Origin: Prochlorococcus sp. AG-347-L20
GTDB taxonomy: Bacteria; Cyanobacteriota; Cyanobacteriia; PCC-6307; Cyanobiaceae
Reading direction: 5' to 3'
DNA length: 64,000 nucleotides
Assembly (NCBI GenBank): GCA_003281225.1
Contig: QCCP01000007.1
Span: 1 to 64,000, forward strand
Every line of letters starts with the position of its first letter. Position 1 is the stretch's first letter. The position numbers and the translations under genes were made by a program. The notes under the pieces were generated by a model. The model saw only the letters and a list, made by a program, of their open reading frames with translations, did no database searches and was not told where the DNA came from. Positions 30,781-40,542 of the stretch are shown here, in pieces.

Positions 30781-31650
30781 TTATTTATATCTTCCAATGG
30801 TAAACCTACCAATCCCTGAAAGATCTTTCACAATTTCTATTGATGTAAATTTATTTTTAATAAGAAGTTTTTTTACTTTTTCGCCTTGATCAAAATGATT
30901 CTCTAAAATTAGCCAACCCTTCTCTTTTAAAAATAATGGTGCTTTTTGTATTATTTCCCTAATGTGTTTTAAACCATCTTCGCCGCCTAATAAAGCAACT
31001 TTTGGTTCGAAATTTTTAACTTCTTTTGGTAATTTTTCGTAGGTATCTTTAGGTATATATGGCGGGTTTGAAATAGCAAGGTCTATTTTTCCTTTAAAAT
31101 TCCCAAGAGGTGACCACCAATTTCCACAATAAAATTTCAAATTCGATTGTTTGGAAGAATTTGTAAAATTTTCTATGGCTATTTCTAATGCGTCTTGATC
31201 TATATCAGTTGCTACTCCATTGCTCAATGGATAAGCCAATGCCAACGCAATACTTATAGCTCCTGATCCAGTTCCTAATTCAGCAAAAAATAATTTCTCA
31301 GACTTTCTTCGAAATATATTGAATACAATATCTAATATGAGCTCTGTCTCTGGTCTGGGAATAAGTACTTTGTTTGTAACTTTTAATTTTAATTCTCTCC
31401 AAAACGTTATTCCACAAAGATATTGAATTGGGCAAGATTTTAACAAATGATCATCCCAAACGGATTCCAAAAACTCTAACTTTTTTTTAAGATGTAAGAT
31501 TCCGTGAGGATTTATGGTAATTAAATTTATATCACTTTTTGATACGCCACCAACGCAGTCAAGTAAAACAGCAAAAGATTGTTGATCGCCTCCTCTAGAG
31601 AGTTGTTTTTTTTTCCAAATTAAAAATTCTTCTGCAGAAATGCTAAGCAT
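30781..31650 (-). CDS. prmC: release factor glutamine methyltransferase PrmC
   Basis: 289 residues. The SAM-binding motif is in LGTGSGAISIAL, and the catalytic NPPY in AISNPPYIP. PrmC methylates the glutamine of the GGQ motif in release factors RF1 and RF2. The N-terminal helical domain is present (EEFLIWKKKQL). Probably co-transcribed with the tsaC-type gene downstream. Confidence 0.93.
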   Translation of the reverse strand: MLSISAEEFLIWKKKQLSRGGDQQSFAVLLDCVGGVSKSDINLITINPHGILHLKKKLEFLESVWDDHLLKSCPIQYLCGITFWRELKLKVTNKVLIPRPETELILDIVFNIFRRKSEKLFFAELGTGSGAISIALALAYPLSNGVATDIDQDALEIAIENFTNSSKQSNLKFYCGNWWSPLGNFKGKIDLAISNPPYIPKDTYEKLPKEVKNFEPKVALLGGEDGLKHIREIIQKAPLFLKEKGWLILENHFDQGEKVKKLLIKNKFTSIEIVKDLSGIGRFTIGRYK

Positions 31651-31661
31651 TTATTAAAGCT

Positions 31662-31814
31662 TTAGCGTTTTGGCCCAAGCCTACCTTTACTAGAGTCAGA
31701 GTAGAAGCTTGATTTTTCTCCATCTTGAGTAGAAATAAATAGACCTATAAGGAATATTGTTGGCACCCCTACAAATAAAAGACTAGCTACGAATCCAAAG
31801 TTTGTTGTTTCCAT
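31662..31814 (-). CDS. psbM: photosystem II reaction centre protein M (PsbM)
   Basis: 50 residues, starting METTNFGFVASLLFVGVPT with a single membrane helix, then a polar tail ending GRLGPKR. The helix is at the PSII dimer interface. The ORF is short and easily missed, but the sequence is typical of picocyanobacterial PsbM. Confidence 0.93.
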   Translation of the reverse strand: METTNFGFVASLLFVGVPTIFLIGLFISTQDGEKSSFYSDSSKGRLGPKR

Positions 31815-31919
31815 TTAATAAGTAGTTCTATGATTAGGTAATAAGACTATAGACGTATAACTTAGGATAAAGTGGAAAAATAAACAAATTTTATAAACTG
31901 ATTAACAGTCTTAAACAAT

Positions 31920-32282
31920 TTAGCGAGGTAATTTTTTATTTTCACTAATTTTTTTTAGTTCTTCCAAATTTGAGGGGGGGGATTGTGGTTTTGTTAAAAT
32001 TACTGAAGATGATTTTATCAATGTTTGGCATGCAAGTCGCCAATTTTCAGGCCTATTTTTGAGTTTTTCTTCTTCAACAGATGTGAGAGGGCTTAAAGAA
32101 TTTTTGTTTCCACCTTCAACTGAAATAAAACAAGTACTACATTGTCCTGCCCCACCACAATTTCCTAAAATACCTTTGAGTCCATAAAGTTGTAAGTTTT
32201 CTTTCATCACCAATTCTCTTAAATTTTCACCGGGATTACATTGAACTTCTAAATCCTCACGGATAAATCTGATAGTTGCCAT
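31920..32282 (-). CDS. 2Fe-2S ferredoxin-like protein, 120 aa
   Basis: The cysteine pattern NCGGAGQCSTC plus a later ACQT cysteine is that of a [2Fe-2S] ferredoxin fold (CxxxxxCxxC...C). The variant spacing differs from the photosynthetic PetF-type loop (CRAGACSTC), which is more like the adrenodoxin or specialised type. It probably carries electrons to an unidentified partner. A stretch of Gs near 31976-31981 lies inside the gene. Confidence 0.85.
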   Translation of the reverse strand: MATIRFIREDLEVQCNPGENLRELVMKENLQLYGLKGILGNCGGAGQCSTCFISVEGGNKNSLSPLTSVEEEKLKNRPENWRLACQTLIKSSSVILTKPQSPPSNLEELKKISENKKLPR

Positions 32283-32505
32283 TTTTTTTAGTTATTTTTC
32301 TTATTTTGGCGTTTTACTTTGAGAATTGTGACCAAAATATTAACAATTTTTAGCTAAAAAATCCTTGCAAACTCTGTCCTGCAAATTGATTTGCCCAATT
32401 TTTGCAAGAAAATAAATTTATTTACAAAAATCCCTGAAAGACTAAAAAACCCTTACTATCGTGATGTTTAGCTGTTTATTCAGCATAGTTACTAGAAATT
32501 AACCG

Positions 32506-34029
32506 ATGGGATTGCCTTGGTATCGAGTTCACACGGTAGTTATTAATGACCCAGGTCGACTACTCGCTGTGCATCTTATGCATACTGCATTATTAGCCGG
32601 CTGGGCCGGTTCTATGGCACTTTATGAATTAGCCATTTTTGATCCTTCTGATGCTGTTCTCAATCCAATGTGGAGACAGGGGATGTACGTTATGCCTTTC
32701 ATGGCAAGACTTGGTATCACAAGTAGTTGGAACGGATGGGATATTACGGGTGCTACAGGAGTTGATCCTGGATTCTGGAGTTTTGAGGGTGTGGCAGCAG
32801 CACACATAGTGTTTAGTGGACTATTAATGTTGGCTTCCATATGGCACTGGACATACTGGGATTTGGATCTATGGGAAGATTCAAGAACTGGTGAGCCTGC
32901 TCTTGATTTGCCAAGAATATTCGGAATTCATCTTCTCCTAGCTGGACTTACATGTTTTGGTTTTGGAGCTTTTCATTGCGCAAACGTAGGGATTTGGGTT
33001 TCTGATCCTTATGGTTTAACTGGTCATGTAGAGCCTGTAGCCCCTTCTTGGGGAGTAGAAGGATTTAACCCCTTTAATCCAGGAGGAATTGTTGCTAATC
33101 ATATCGCTGCAGGACTTATGGGGATTATTGGGGGAATTTTTCACATTACCAATAGACCTGGAGAAAGACTTTATAGAGCATTAAAACTTGGAAGTCTTGA
33201 AGGGGTTCTAGCTAGTGCTCTAGCTGCTGTTTTATTTGTTTCTTTCGTTGTTGCAGGAACAATGTGGTACGGTTCAGCGACAACTCCTGTCGAATTATTT
33301 GGTCCTACCCGATATCAATGGGATTCCGGCTATTTCAAGACCGAAATAAATAGGAGGGTTCAAGCTGCTATAGATGATGGCGCCACGAAAGAAGAGGCAT
33401 ATGCATCTATTCCAGAGAAACTAGCCTTCTACGATTATGTTGGCAATAGTCCTGCAAAAGGAGGTCTATTCAGAGTTGGAGCTCTCGTTAATGGTGATGG
33501 TTTGCCAACTGGTTGGCAAGGTCATATTGCTTTTCAAGACAAAGAAGGTAACGAATTAGAAGTTAGAAGAATACCTAATTTCTTTGAAAACTTTCCTGTC
33601 ATCCTTGAAGACAAAGAAGGTAATGTAAGAGCAGACATTCCATTTAGAAGAGCTGAAGCAAAGTATTCATTTGAACAGACTGGAATTACTGCAACTATCT
33701 ATGGTGGAGACCTTAATGGTCAAACATTTACTGATCCTGCAGTAGTTAAAAGATTAGCAAGAAAGGCTCAACTTGGAGAAGCATTCAAGTTTGACAGAGA
33801 GACTTATAAATCTGACGGTGTATTCCGAAGCTCCCCTAGAGCGTGGTTTACATATGCTCATTTATGTTTCGGATTGCTATTTTTGTTTGGTCACTGGTGG
33901 CACGCTTCAAGAACTCTTTACAGAAATTCCTTTGCTGGTATCGATGCTGAGATTGGAGATCAAGTTGAATTTGGTTTATTCAAGAAGCTTGGCGACGAAA
34001 CCACAAGAAGAATCCCAGGAAGGGTTTAA
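32506..34029 (+). CDS. psbB: photosystem II CP47 protein (PsbB)
   Basis: 507 residues with six membrane spans and the large lumenal loop E. Chlorophyll-binding histidines occur in [21 protein letters not shown]-like and ALFCHHWHA-like positions, here [18 protein letters not shown] and [11 protein letters not shown]. It is the inner antenna protein of PSII. It is followed by psbT 23 bases on, and a terminator after that. Confidence 0.98.
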   Translation: MGLPWYRVHTVVINDPGRLLAVHLMHTALLAGWAGSMALYELAIFDPSDAVLNPMWRQGMYVMPFMARLGITSSWNGWDITGATGVDPGFWSFEGVAAAHIVFSGLLMLASIWHWTYWDLDLWEDSRTGEPALDLPRIFGIHLLLAGLTCFGFGAFHCANVGIWVSDPYGLTGHVEPVAPSWGVEGFNPFNPGGIVANHIAAGLMGIIGGIFHITNRPGERLYRALKLGSLEGVLASALAAVLFVSFVVAGTMWYGSATTPVELFGPTRYQWDSGYFKTEINRRVQAAIDDGATKEEAYASIPEKLAFYDYVGNSPAKGGLFRVGALVNGDGLPTGWQGHIAFQDKEGNELEVRRIPNFFENFPVILEDKEGNVRADIPFRRAEAKYSFEQTGITATIYGGDLNGQTFTDPAVVKRLARKAQLGEAFKFDRETYKSDGVFRSSPRAWFTYAHLCFGLLFLFGHWWHASRTLYRNSFAGIDAEIGDQVEFGLFKKLGDETTRRIPGRV

Positions 34030-34052
34030 ACTAAACTTTATTACTTAATATT

Positions 34053-34151
34053 ATGGAAGCTTTCGCTTACGTCCTTATTCTAACTCTCGCAGTTGTAACC
34101 TTATTCTTTGCTGTCGCTTTTAGAGACCCACCTAAGTTTGATAGAAAATGA
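34053..34151 (+). CDS. psbT: photosystem II protein T (PsbT)
   Basis: 32 residues ([20 protein letters not shown]... then [10 protein letters not shown]), one membrane helix. It belongs to the psbB-psbT operon and sits at the PSII dimer interface. Too short for automated ORF calling but unmistakable. Confidence 0.96.
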   Translation: MEAFAYVLILTLAVVTLFFAVAFRDPPKFDRK

Positions 34152-34156
34152 ATCAA

Positions 34157-34188
34157 GTAAAAAACCTCTTAAATAAGAGGTTTTTTAC
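34157..34188 (+). terminator. Rho-independent terminator of psbB-psbT
   Basis: A 14-bp perfect stem (GTAAAAAACCTCTT paired with AAGAGGTTTTTTAC) around AAAT, with T-rich 3' side. It begins five bases after the psbT stop. Confidence 0.9.
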
Positions 34189-34246
34189 TTTTCATAATTA
34201 GAATGTTACTCTACTATTAGAGTTGAAGTGCATCTTATTTCACCAC

Positions 34247-34726
34247 ATGCAGTGTCCAACCTGTCAAAACACAGATAGCAGAGTTTTGGAATCAAGATCT
34301 GCTGATAGTGGTAAAAGTGTTCGGAGAAGAAGAGAGTGCTTAAATTGCAGCTTTAGATTTACAACTTATGAAAGAGTGGAATCAATGCCAGTTTCAGTTA
34401 TAAAGAAAGACGGTGGTAGAGAATTATTTGATAAACAAAAATTATTTACGGGTATATCAAGAGCATGCGAAAAGACCAACTTCAGTAGTGAAGCAATTAT
34501 TAATTTCGTAGATGGAATTGAATCACAAATCGTTCAAGACTCCAATAAAGATATTAAATCTTCACAAATAGGAGAATTAATACTTAAAAATCTTAGGAAA
34601 GAAAACGAAGTCGCCTATATAAGATACGCCTCAGTTTATAGAAAATTTAATGGGGTAAAAGATTTTATTTCTACTCTTGAATCTCTAAAGGGAAGTTCAA
34701 AAAATCAATTAGCTTCAATTTCATAA
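34247..34726 (+). CDS. nrdR: transcriptional regulator NrdR
   Basis: 159 residues from ATG 34247 (MQCPTCQ). The longer open frame from 34223 adds a leader without support. The zinc ribbon (CPTC...CLNC) is followed by an ATP-cone domain ([20 protein letters not shown]). NrdR represses ribonucleotide reductase genes in response to dATP/ATP. The gene is intact; no nrd gene lies in the window. Confidence 0.95.
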   Translation: MQCPTCQNTDSRVLESRSADSGKSVRRRRECLNCSFRFTTYERVESMPVSVIKKDGGRELFDKQKLFTGISRACEKTNFSSEAIINFVDGIESQIVQDSNKDIKSSQIGELILKNLRKENEVAYIRYASVYRKFNGVKDFISTLESLKGSSKNQLASIS

Positions 34727-34834
34727 AATTCAGCATCTTAAAGTGTAGAATACATATCACAAATGTTTTTGCTATTGGTTTGCAGGCTAGTAGCATTCCT
34801 TTCTAACTACCTTAGGTAGTCTGCGATAGAACAA

Positions 34835-35926
34835 ATGAACGAAAATTCTTCCCAAACCATTAAAGAACTTTCTGAGGATCAAGAAATTAAAAATTCGTCT
34901 GAGTTAGATAATGATTCAGCATCTCAAAATGAGGAAGATTTATCATTCGAGCAGAGAGATATACCTTCAGCAGATTCTTCCTCTAGCAGAACAAATTCGG
35001 ATTTTGAAAACGCAGGATTCACACAAGAAGAATTCGCATCACTTTTGGGTAAGTATGACTATAATTTTAAACCGGGTGATTTAGTTAAAGGTACCGTTTT
35101 TGCTCTAGAGCCCAAAGGGGCCATGATAGATATAGGGGCAAAAACAGCCGCTTTTATGCCGGTTCAGGAGGTTTCAATAAATAGAGTTGAAGGACTTAAT
35201 GATGTTTTACAACCTTCAGAAAGTAGAGAATTTTTCATAATGAGCGAGGAAAATGAAGATGGGCAATTAGCCCTCTCCATAAGAAGAATTGAATATCAGA
35301 GAGCATGGGAAAGGGTTAGACAACTCCAAAAAGAAGATGCAACTATATATTCTGAAGTTTTTGCAACAAACAGAGGAGGAGCTCTTGTTAGGGTAGAAGG
35401 CTTGAGAGGTTTTATCCCAGGCTCTCATATTAGTGCTCGAAAAATTAAAGATGACTTAGAAGGTGAATATTTACCTTTAAAATTTCTTGAAGTGGATGAA
35501 GAGAGAAATAGATTAGTATTAAGTCATAGAAGAGCTTTGGTTGAGAAAAAAATGAACCGACTTGAGGTAGGCGAAGTTGTTGTTGGTTCTGTAAAAGGTA
35601 TTAAACCTTATGGAGCCTTTATTGATATTGGTGGAGTTAGTGGTCTATTGCACATTTCTGAGATTAGTCATGAACATATTGAGACTCCTCATAATGTTTT
35701 AAATGTGAATGACCAAATGAAAGTTATGATAATTGACCTTGATTCAGAAAGAGGACGAATCTCATTATCTACTAAAGCACTTGAACCTGAACCAGGCGAC
35801 ATGCTTACTGACCCTCAAAAAGTTTTTAGTAAAGCTGAAGAAATGGCTGCTAAATACAAACAAATGTTATTTGAACAAACTGACGAGAACGAAGGGATCC
35901 CCACAGCTTCAGCTGAAACAGTATAA
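34835..35926 (+). CDS. rpsA: 30S ribosomal protein S1
   Basis: 363 residues with three S1 RNA-binding domains (GDLVKGTVFALEPKGAMIDIG; YSEVFATNRGGALVRVEG; VGEVVVGSVKGIKPYGAFIDIGG). The N-terminus is acidic and serine-rich. The protein binds mRNA to the ribosome. The three-domain form is normal in cyanobacteria (six in E. coli). A short hairpin (ACTACC...GGTAGT, 34807-34820) lies in the leader. Confidence 0.93.
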   Translation: MNENSSQTIKELSEDQEIKNSSELDNDSASQNEEDLSFEQRDIPSADSSSSRTNSDFENAGFTQEEFASLLGKYDYNFKPGDLVKGTVFALEPKGAMIDIGAKTAAFMPVQEVSINRVEGLNDVLQPSESREFFIMSEENEDGQLALSIRRIEYQRAWERVRQLQKEDATIYSEVFATNRGGALVRVEGLRGFIPGSHISARKIKDDLEGEYLPLKFLEVDEERNRLVLSHRRALVEKKMNRLEVGEVVVGSVKGIKPYGAFIDIGGVSGLLHISEISHEHIETPHNVLNVNDQMKVMIIDLDSERGRISLSTKALEPEPGDMLTDPQKVFSKAEEMAAKYKQMLFEQTDENEGIPTASAETV

Positions 35927-36062
35927 CTTCACTTATTTATTTTGTGCACGAATATTAGAACTTAAGCCTCATTATTCTTATACAATTATTTTTAATTAAC
36001 AATAATTGATTTGTAACGATAATCTAATTTAGGATATTTCCTAATTCCAAAATTATTTGTAA

Positions 36063-37304
36063 ATGAGTGATTTCATTTTCACTTCAGAATCCGTAACTGA
36101 AGGTCATCCTGACAAAATATGTGATCAAATTAGTGACGCCGTTTTAGACGCTTTGTTAACAGAAGATCCAGAAAGCAGAGTTGCATGCGAAACTGTTGTA
36201 AATACGGGTCTTTGTTTACTTACTGGAGAAATAACTTCAAAAGCAAAAGTCGATTATATAAAACTTGTTAGAAATGTAATTAAAGAAATTGGATATGAGG
36301 GCTATCGAGCAGGTGGTTTTGACGCAAATAGTTGTGCAGTTTTAGTAGCACTTGACGAGCAATCACCAGATATTTCTCAAGGTGTAAACGAAGCAGATGA
36401 TGTTAACGATGATTTGGAAGATAATACCGGTGCTGGCGACCAAGGCATAATGTTCGGCTATGCATGCGATGAGACGCCTGAATTAATGCCCTTACCGATT
36501 AGCTTGGCTCATAGATTAGCCATTCAACTTTCTAAGGTAAGGCACGAAAACGTGCTTAATTATCTACTCCCTGATGGTAAAACTCAAGTAAGTATTGATT
36601 ATAAAAATGGAGTACCACTATCGATTAATACCATTTTAATTTCAACTCAACATAATCCTGAAATAGATGGTATGACAAATGAAGAAGAAATTCGTCAAAG
36701 AATAAAAGAAGATTTATGGAAGAATGTTGTAATTCCTGCTACTGAAGATTTAGAAATCAAACCAAACATTCATACAACAAGATTTCTAGTAAATCCCACT
36801 GGCAAATTTGTCATAGGGGGGCCTCAAGGTGATGCCGGACTTACTGGCAGAAAAATTATAGTAGATACTTATGGGGGTTACGCAAGACACGGAGGAGGGG
36901 CATTTTCGGGTAAAGATCCCACAAAAGTGGATAGATCAGCTGCTTATGCAGCGCGTTATGTAGCTAAAAGTATAGTTAAGGCAAAATTAGCAAAAAAGGC
37001 AGAAGTACAATTAAGTTATGCAATTGGAGTTGCAAAACCGATTTCCATTCTTGTTGAAACTTTTGATACAGGCGTTATTTCACAAGCTAATTTGACTGAG
37101 CTCATAAATAAGTACTTTGATTTAAGACCAGCAGCAATTATAAAAGAATTTGATCTAAGAAATCTACCTAAAAAAATGGGTGGTACATTTTTCAGAAAGA
37201 CTGCATCCTATGGACATTTTGGTAGAAGAGATCTAGATCTCCCTTGGGAAAAGGTAGAAGAAAAAGCAGACCAATTAGCGGAGGCTTCCAAAGTATTTTT
37301 ATAA
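36063..37304 (+). CDS. metK: S-adenosylmethionine synthetase (MetK)
   Basis: 413 residues. The signatures GAGDQG and [16 protein letters not shown] are present, as are [18 protein letters not shown] at the start and YAIGVAKP near the end. The enzyme makes SAM from methionine and ATP. I looked for a SAM riboswitch in the 136-base leader and saw none. Confidence 0.97.
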   Translation: MSDFIFTSESVTEGHPDKICDQISDAVLDALLTEDPESRVACETVVNTGLCLLTGEITSKAKVDYIKLVRNVIKEIGYEGYRAGGFDANSCAVLVALDEQSPDISQGVNEADDVNDDLEDNTGAGDQGIMFGYACDETPELMPLPISLAHRLAIQLSKVRHENVLNYLLPDGKTQVSIDYKNGVPLSINTILISTQHNPEIDGMTNEEEIRQRIKEDLWKNVVIPATEDLEIKPNIHTTRFLVNPTGKFVIGGPQGDAGLTGRKIIVDTYGGYARHGGGAFSGKDPTKVDRSAAYAARYVAKSIVKAKLAKKAEVQLSYAIGVAKPISILVETFDTGVISQANLTELINKYFDLRPAAIIKEFDLRNLPKKMGGTFFRKTASYGHFGRRDLDLPWEKVEEKADQLAEASKVFL

Positions 37305-37317
37305 AAATATTAATTCT

Positions 37318-38547
37318 ATGCCTGATAATTTTTATGGGGGGTTAGATTTTGGAACTAGTGGCGCAAGAATATCTATAATAAATTTTCATAAAAAATTGAT
37401 ATATTCAAATTCAGTTCCTTATTTATGTAGCTTTAAAAATCCAAATTCTTGGATCAATTCTTGTGAAAAACTCTTGGGATGTCTACCTATTGAGGTAAAA
37501 AGTAACCTTCAAAAATTAGCTATATCTGGCACATCAGGAACTTTAACTGCATCAAATTTACGAGGAGAGCCAATAGGAGAAGCAATATCTTATGACCAAG
37601 CATGTAATGAACATAAGATCATTCTTGAATCATTAACTTCTGGAGAAGATCATCTGCGAACTCCATACAGTAGTCTTGCAAAAGCATTAAAACTAATAGA
37701 TAAATATGGGACAAATATACTTTTACGACATCAATCTGATTGGATCACTGGTTGGTTTTTAAAAGATTGGACTTATGGAGAAGAAGGTAATAATCTAAAA
37801 CTTGGTTGGGATTTAAAAAAAGAATCATGGCCAAAAAGCTATCTCAACACTTCATGGGGAAAATGCCTGCCTCAAATAATAAAAAGTGGGAAAATTATTG
37901 GACAAGTGAATTTTGATTTAGCAGAGAGATTTAACTTGAATGAGAAATTAATATTAATCTCAGGCACTACTGATTCTAATGCAAGTGTAATAGCTTCAGG
38001 CTTAGGTAAAGAAGATGGTCTCACAGTTCTAGGAACAACTATTGTAGTTAAGAAAATTATTGATAATCCTATAAAAAAACAAGGAATTACAAACCATAGA
38101 GTAAACGGCAATTGGATATGTGGAGGAGCATCAAACGCAGGCTGTGGTATATTGTCACAGTTTTTCTCTGATTTAGAAATAAAAGAGCTCAGTCGACAAA
38201 TAAATCCATCAAAAAACACTTCTTTAAATCTTTTACCTCTTAATAGTAAAGGAGAAAGATTTCCTGTTAACGATTCTAATTTAAAGCCGATACTTGGTCC
38301 AAGGCCAGTAAGCGACTCACTTTATTTACATGCATTATTCGAGGGTCTAGCTAAGATCGAATTGAAAGGATGGGAAAAGCTAGGCGAACTAACAGGTTCA
38401 CTTCCAAAAAAAATTATTACTATTGGTGGAGGTTCAAAAAACCCTCAGTGGAGAAAAATAAGAGAAAATATTATCAATATACCAATAGTTTCATGTAAAA
38501 AAACTACTTCGTTTGGTACAGCCTTGTTAGCGATGAACTCAAAATAA
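37318..38547 (+). CDS. FGGY-family carbohydrate kinase
   Basis: 409 residues with the sugar-kinase fold: GLDFGTSGARISII phosphate-binding loop near the N-terminus, ISGTTDSNASVIASG (adenosine side) and TIGGGSKNPQW near the end. It phosphorylates a sugar or polyol using ATP. Cyanobacterial relatives are close to the plant xylulose kinase-like / D-ribulose kinase group, but the substrate is not certain. It ends 92 bases before tRNA-Phe and 13 bases separate it from metK. Confidence 0.82.
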   Translation: MPDNFYGGLDFGTSGARISIINFHKKLIYSNSVPYLCSFKNPNSWINSCEKLLGCLPIEVKSNLQKLAISGTSGTLTASNLRGEPIGEAISYDQACNEHKIILESLTSGEDHLRTPYSSLAKALKLIDKYGTNILLRHQSDWITGWFLKDWTYGEEGNNLKLGWDLKKESWPKSYLNTSWGKCLPQIIKSGKIIGQVNFDLAERFNLNEKLILISGTTDSNASVIASGLGKEDGLTVLGTTIVVKKIIDNPIKKQGITNHRVNGNWICGGASNAGCGILSQFFSDLEIKELSRQINPSKNTSLNLLPLNSKGERFPVNDSNLKPILGPRPVSDSLYLHALFEGLAKIELKGWEKLGELTGSLPKKIITIGGGSKNPQWRKIRENIINIPIVSCKKTTSFGTALLAMNSK

Positions 38548-38639
38548 AAGTTTTTTTTAGATATTTGATGAAGATATAAAATTTTTAATTAAAAGGGTTT
38601 CACAAACTACACATCTTAATTTAAAGTATATAGGTTAGA

Positions 38640-38712
38640 GCCGGGATAGCTCAGTTGGTAGAGCAGGCGACTGAAAATCGCCGTGTCCCCAGTTCAAATC
38701 TGGGTCCTGGCA
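38640..38712 (+). tRNA. trnF: tRNA-Phe (anticodon GAA), island insertion target
   Basis: 73 bases, intact; anticodon loop CTGAAAA. Its 3' 20 bases and the following 8 form the left direct repeat of the island; the same 28 bases recur at 46276-46303. The functional tRNA is preserved at the left end, as is typical of elements that integrate into tRNA 3' ends. Confidence 0.98.
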
Positions 38713-38720
38713 CCTTTAAA
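38693..38720 (+). repeat. attL-like direct repeat (tRNA-Phe 3' end)
   Basis: 28 bases, from TTCAAATCTGGG to CCTTTAAA, covering the T-arm 3' half, acceptor stem and eight flanking bases. Identical to 46276-46303. The first copy is the functional tRNA end. Confidence 0.9.
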
Positions 38721-38740
38721 CCCTGTCTATGACAGGGTTT
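38718..38740 (+). terminator. terminator carried by the island after tRNA-Phe
   Basis: AAACCCTGTC paired with GACAGGGTTT around TAT, ending in T. The different terminator after the right repeat (46301-46325) is probably the original one, so the element seems to bring its own replacement. Confidence 0.82.
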
Positions 38741-38754
38741 TAATGTTTTAAGGT

Positions 38755-38775
38755 TGGAGCACACATGGAGTACAC
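38755..38775 (+). repeat. left arm-type repeats
   Basis: TGGAGCACAC at 38755-38764 and TGGAGTACAC at 38766-38775, 35 bases inside the left repeat. The same 10-mer occurs twice at 46193-46216 and inverted at 44651-44660. Spacing and position suit accessory binding sites of a tyrosine recombinase; this is inference. Confidence 0.6.
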
Positions 38776-38822
38776 TAAGAGCATCTGAGAGACTCATACA
38801 TATACACCTGCCAAGAAATTTT

Positions 38823-38851
38823 AGGTATTGATTTTAATTAAGCAGCAAGAT
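38823..38851. repeat. left copy of 29-bp inverted repeat
   Basis: 29 bases beginning AGGTATTGATTTTAATT. Its reverse complement is at 46017-46045, perfect over 29 bases, with near matches continuing at both sides. It lies 20 bases before the TPR gene's stop. Confidence 0.8.
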
Positions 38852-38869
38852 AAGGAGGTTTGATTGGAA

Positions 38870-40333
38870 CTAATGAATATTTTCTAATTTTTTTCTTAAT
38901 TTTTGAAGTTCAATTTCCCTTGTTTTTCGAAAATCATCATGTTTTGGATTTAACTTTATTGCTTCATCGAAGTCTTTTATCGCTCTTTCATAATATTTTA
39001 ATTTTGACTTTGCAAGTCCGCGGTAGTAGTAAGCATCATAATTATTTGGATCGAACCTTATTGCTTTATTGAAGTCATCTATTGCTTCTTCATATTTCTC
39101 TAAAAAATACTTTGCCTCCCCGCGATTAGAGTAGGCAAGATCATATTTTGGATTTAACTTTATTGCTTCTGTATAGTCATCTATTGCTTCTTTATATCTC
39201 TCTAATTTTAACTTTGCATCCCCGCGATTAAGGTAGGCAAGATCATATTTTGGATCCAATCTTATTGCTTCTGTATAGTCATCTATTGCTTCTTCATATT
39301 TCCTTAAGTAATACTTTGAATTACCACGATTATTGTAGGCAATATCATTTTTTGGATCCAATCTTATTGCTTCTGTATAGTCATCTATTGCTTCTTCATT
39401 TTTATCTAAGTAATACTTTGCATTACCACGATTATGGTAGGCAATATCATATTTTGGATCCAATCTTATTGCTTCTGTATAGTCATCTATCGCTTCTTCA
39501 TATTTATCTAAGAAATATTTTGCTTCCCCACGATTATTGAAGGCAGCATAATATTTTGGATTTAAATTTATTGCTTTTGTATAATCATCTATTGCTTCTT
39601 CATATTTATCTAAAAAATACTTTGCATTACCACGATTATTGTAGGCACCATCATATTTTGGATTTAAATTTATTGCTTTTGTAAAATTTTTGATTGCATT
39701 TTGATAATTATTTTGGTCAGACATTATTAATCCTAAACCTAAAAATGCTAATTCTTTTTGGACGTGGTTTTCTATAACTTTTTGAAAATCTTCCTTAGCA
39801 CTTTCATACTTATTTAAATATCGAAAAGATAAACCTCTCAATAAAAGCAGTAATTCATTGTTTGTTCGCAATCTACCAGAATTTTTAAAACTTCTAATAA
39901 CTTCTTCATAGTTGGGGGTTTTAGAATTGAATAAAACAACACCTTTTAAGAAATGAAGAAGCGGTGAAATATCTTCAAAAAGAGGGTTCTTAATTGCGAG
40001 ATTAATTGGTTCTAGCGATTCTTCGAAATTATTATTTTTGATAAATTTAATTATTAATTCTAAAATTTTAAATTCTTTGGTAAGATCATCTCTCTGACTC
40101 TCTTCAAACATTATAATTGCATCACAACAATCTTCATACGCTGATTGAAGATCCTCGTTTGAAATTTTCGGAATGAAAAGTGCTTTCTCTGTCTTGAGAT
40201 AAACAGACCCCTTAATATCTTTCTCTACATCTATTAATCTGATATCAGCAAAATTTCTATATAAGTCTGGTGTTTTATCAGATCTATCATTAGCACGTCT
40301 TATATTTTTATTTGAAGGTTCAAGATTATCCAT
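38870..40333 (-). CDS. tetratricopeptide-repeat protein, 487 aa
   Basis: The first 190 residues are non-repetitive and acidic. Residues about 194-465 are eight clear 34-residue TPR units of the NRGNAKYFLDKYEEAIDDYT type, each followed by AI-(N/R)-L-(N/D)-PKY; a diverged unit precedes them. A charged tail of 22 residues ends it. TPR stacks bind peptides and act as scaffolds. DNA repeats of 102 bp (39165, 39267, 39369, 39471) show recent unit duplication. First cargo gene of the island; divergent from the RHH gene. No signal peptide is seen, so it is cytosolic. The partner is unknown. Confidence 0.9.
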   Translation of the reverse strand: MDNLEPSNKNIRRANDRSDKTPDLYRNFADIRLIDVEKDIKGSVYLKTEKALFIPKISNEDLQSAYEDCCDAIIMFEESQRDDLTKEFKILELIIKFIKNNNFEESLEPINLAIKNPLFEDISPLLHFLKGVVLFNSKTPNYEEVIRSFKNSGRLRTNNELLLLLRGLSFRYLNKYESAKEDFQKVIENHVQKELAFLGLGLIMSDQNNYQNAIKNFTKAINLNPKYDGAYNNRGNAKYFLDKYEEAIDDYTKAINLNPKYYAAFNNRGEAKYFLDKYEEAIDDYTEAIRLDPKYDIAYHNRGNAKYYLDKNEEAIDDYTEAIRLDPKNDIAYNNRGNSKYYLRKYEEAIDDYTEAIRLDPKYDLAYLNRGDAKLKLERYKEAIDDYTEAIKLNPKYDLAYSNRGEAKYFLEKYEEAIDDFNKAIRFDPNNYDAYYYRGLAKSKLKYYERAIKDFDEAIKLNPKHDDFRKTREIELQKLRKKLENIH

Positions 40334-40342
40334 TTCTTCAAA

Positions 40343-40529
40343 ATAAGTCCTTAAAAGTACTTTAACATAAAAATATATAATTTTATTATAGAAAATAAAT
40401 ATTTTAGGGATTTCTTTGTTTTATTACCCTATTATGCATTATTATCTTTCATGTAAAAAGGACTTTTATATCAAAAAAACGTTGATATACTTGTAAAAAT
40501 TAGAATAAGTCCTTATAGTGGACTTTAAG
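40343..40529. promoter_or_regulatory. repeated AAGTCCTTA-type motifs between divergent genes
   Basis: In the 209-base gap, ATAAGTCCTTAAAAGTACTTT starts at 40343 and ATAAGTCCTTATAGTGGACTT at 40505; a related AAAAAGGACTTTTA stands at 40456. An inverted repeat TATATCAA/TTGATATA lies at 40467-40489. A third relative, near 41225-41253, is outside this gap. These look like operators for a ribbon-helix-helix protein, the kind encoded by the gene at 40543. Confidence 0.5.
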
Positions 40530-40542
40530 TATCAATTAATTT

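Noticed and set aside
35927-36062. SAM riboswitch before metK
   Set aside because: No recognisable SAM-binding core or pairing was found by eye.
39250-39540. Repeat-rich ORF on the plus strand
   Set aside because: Antisense shadow of the TPR gene; the leucine/histidine repeats come from its 102-bp DNA repeats.
39140-39640. Regular spaced repeats resembling a CRISPR array
   Set aside because: The period is 102 bp in frame with TPR units and there are no unique spacers; no cas genes are present. No CRISPR array is seen in the window.
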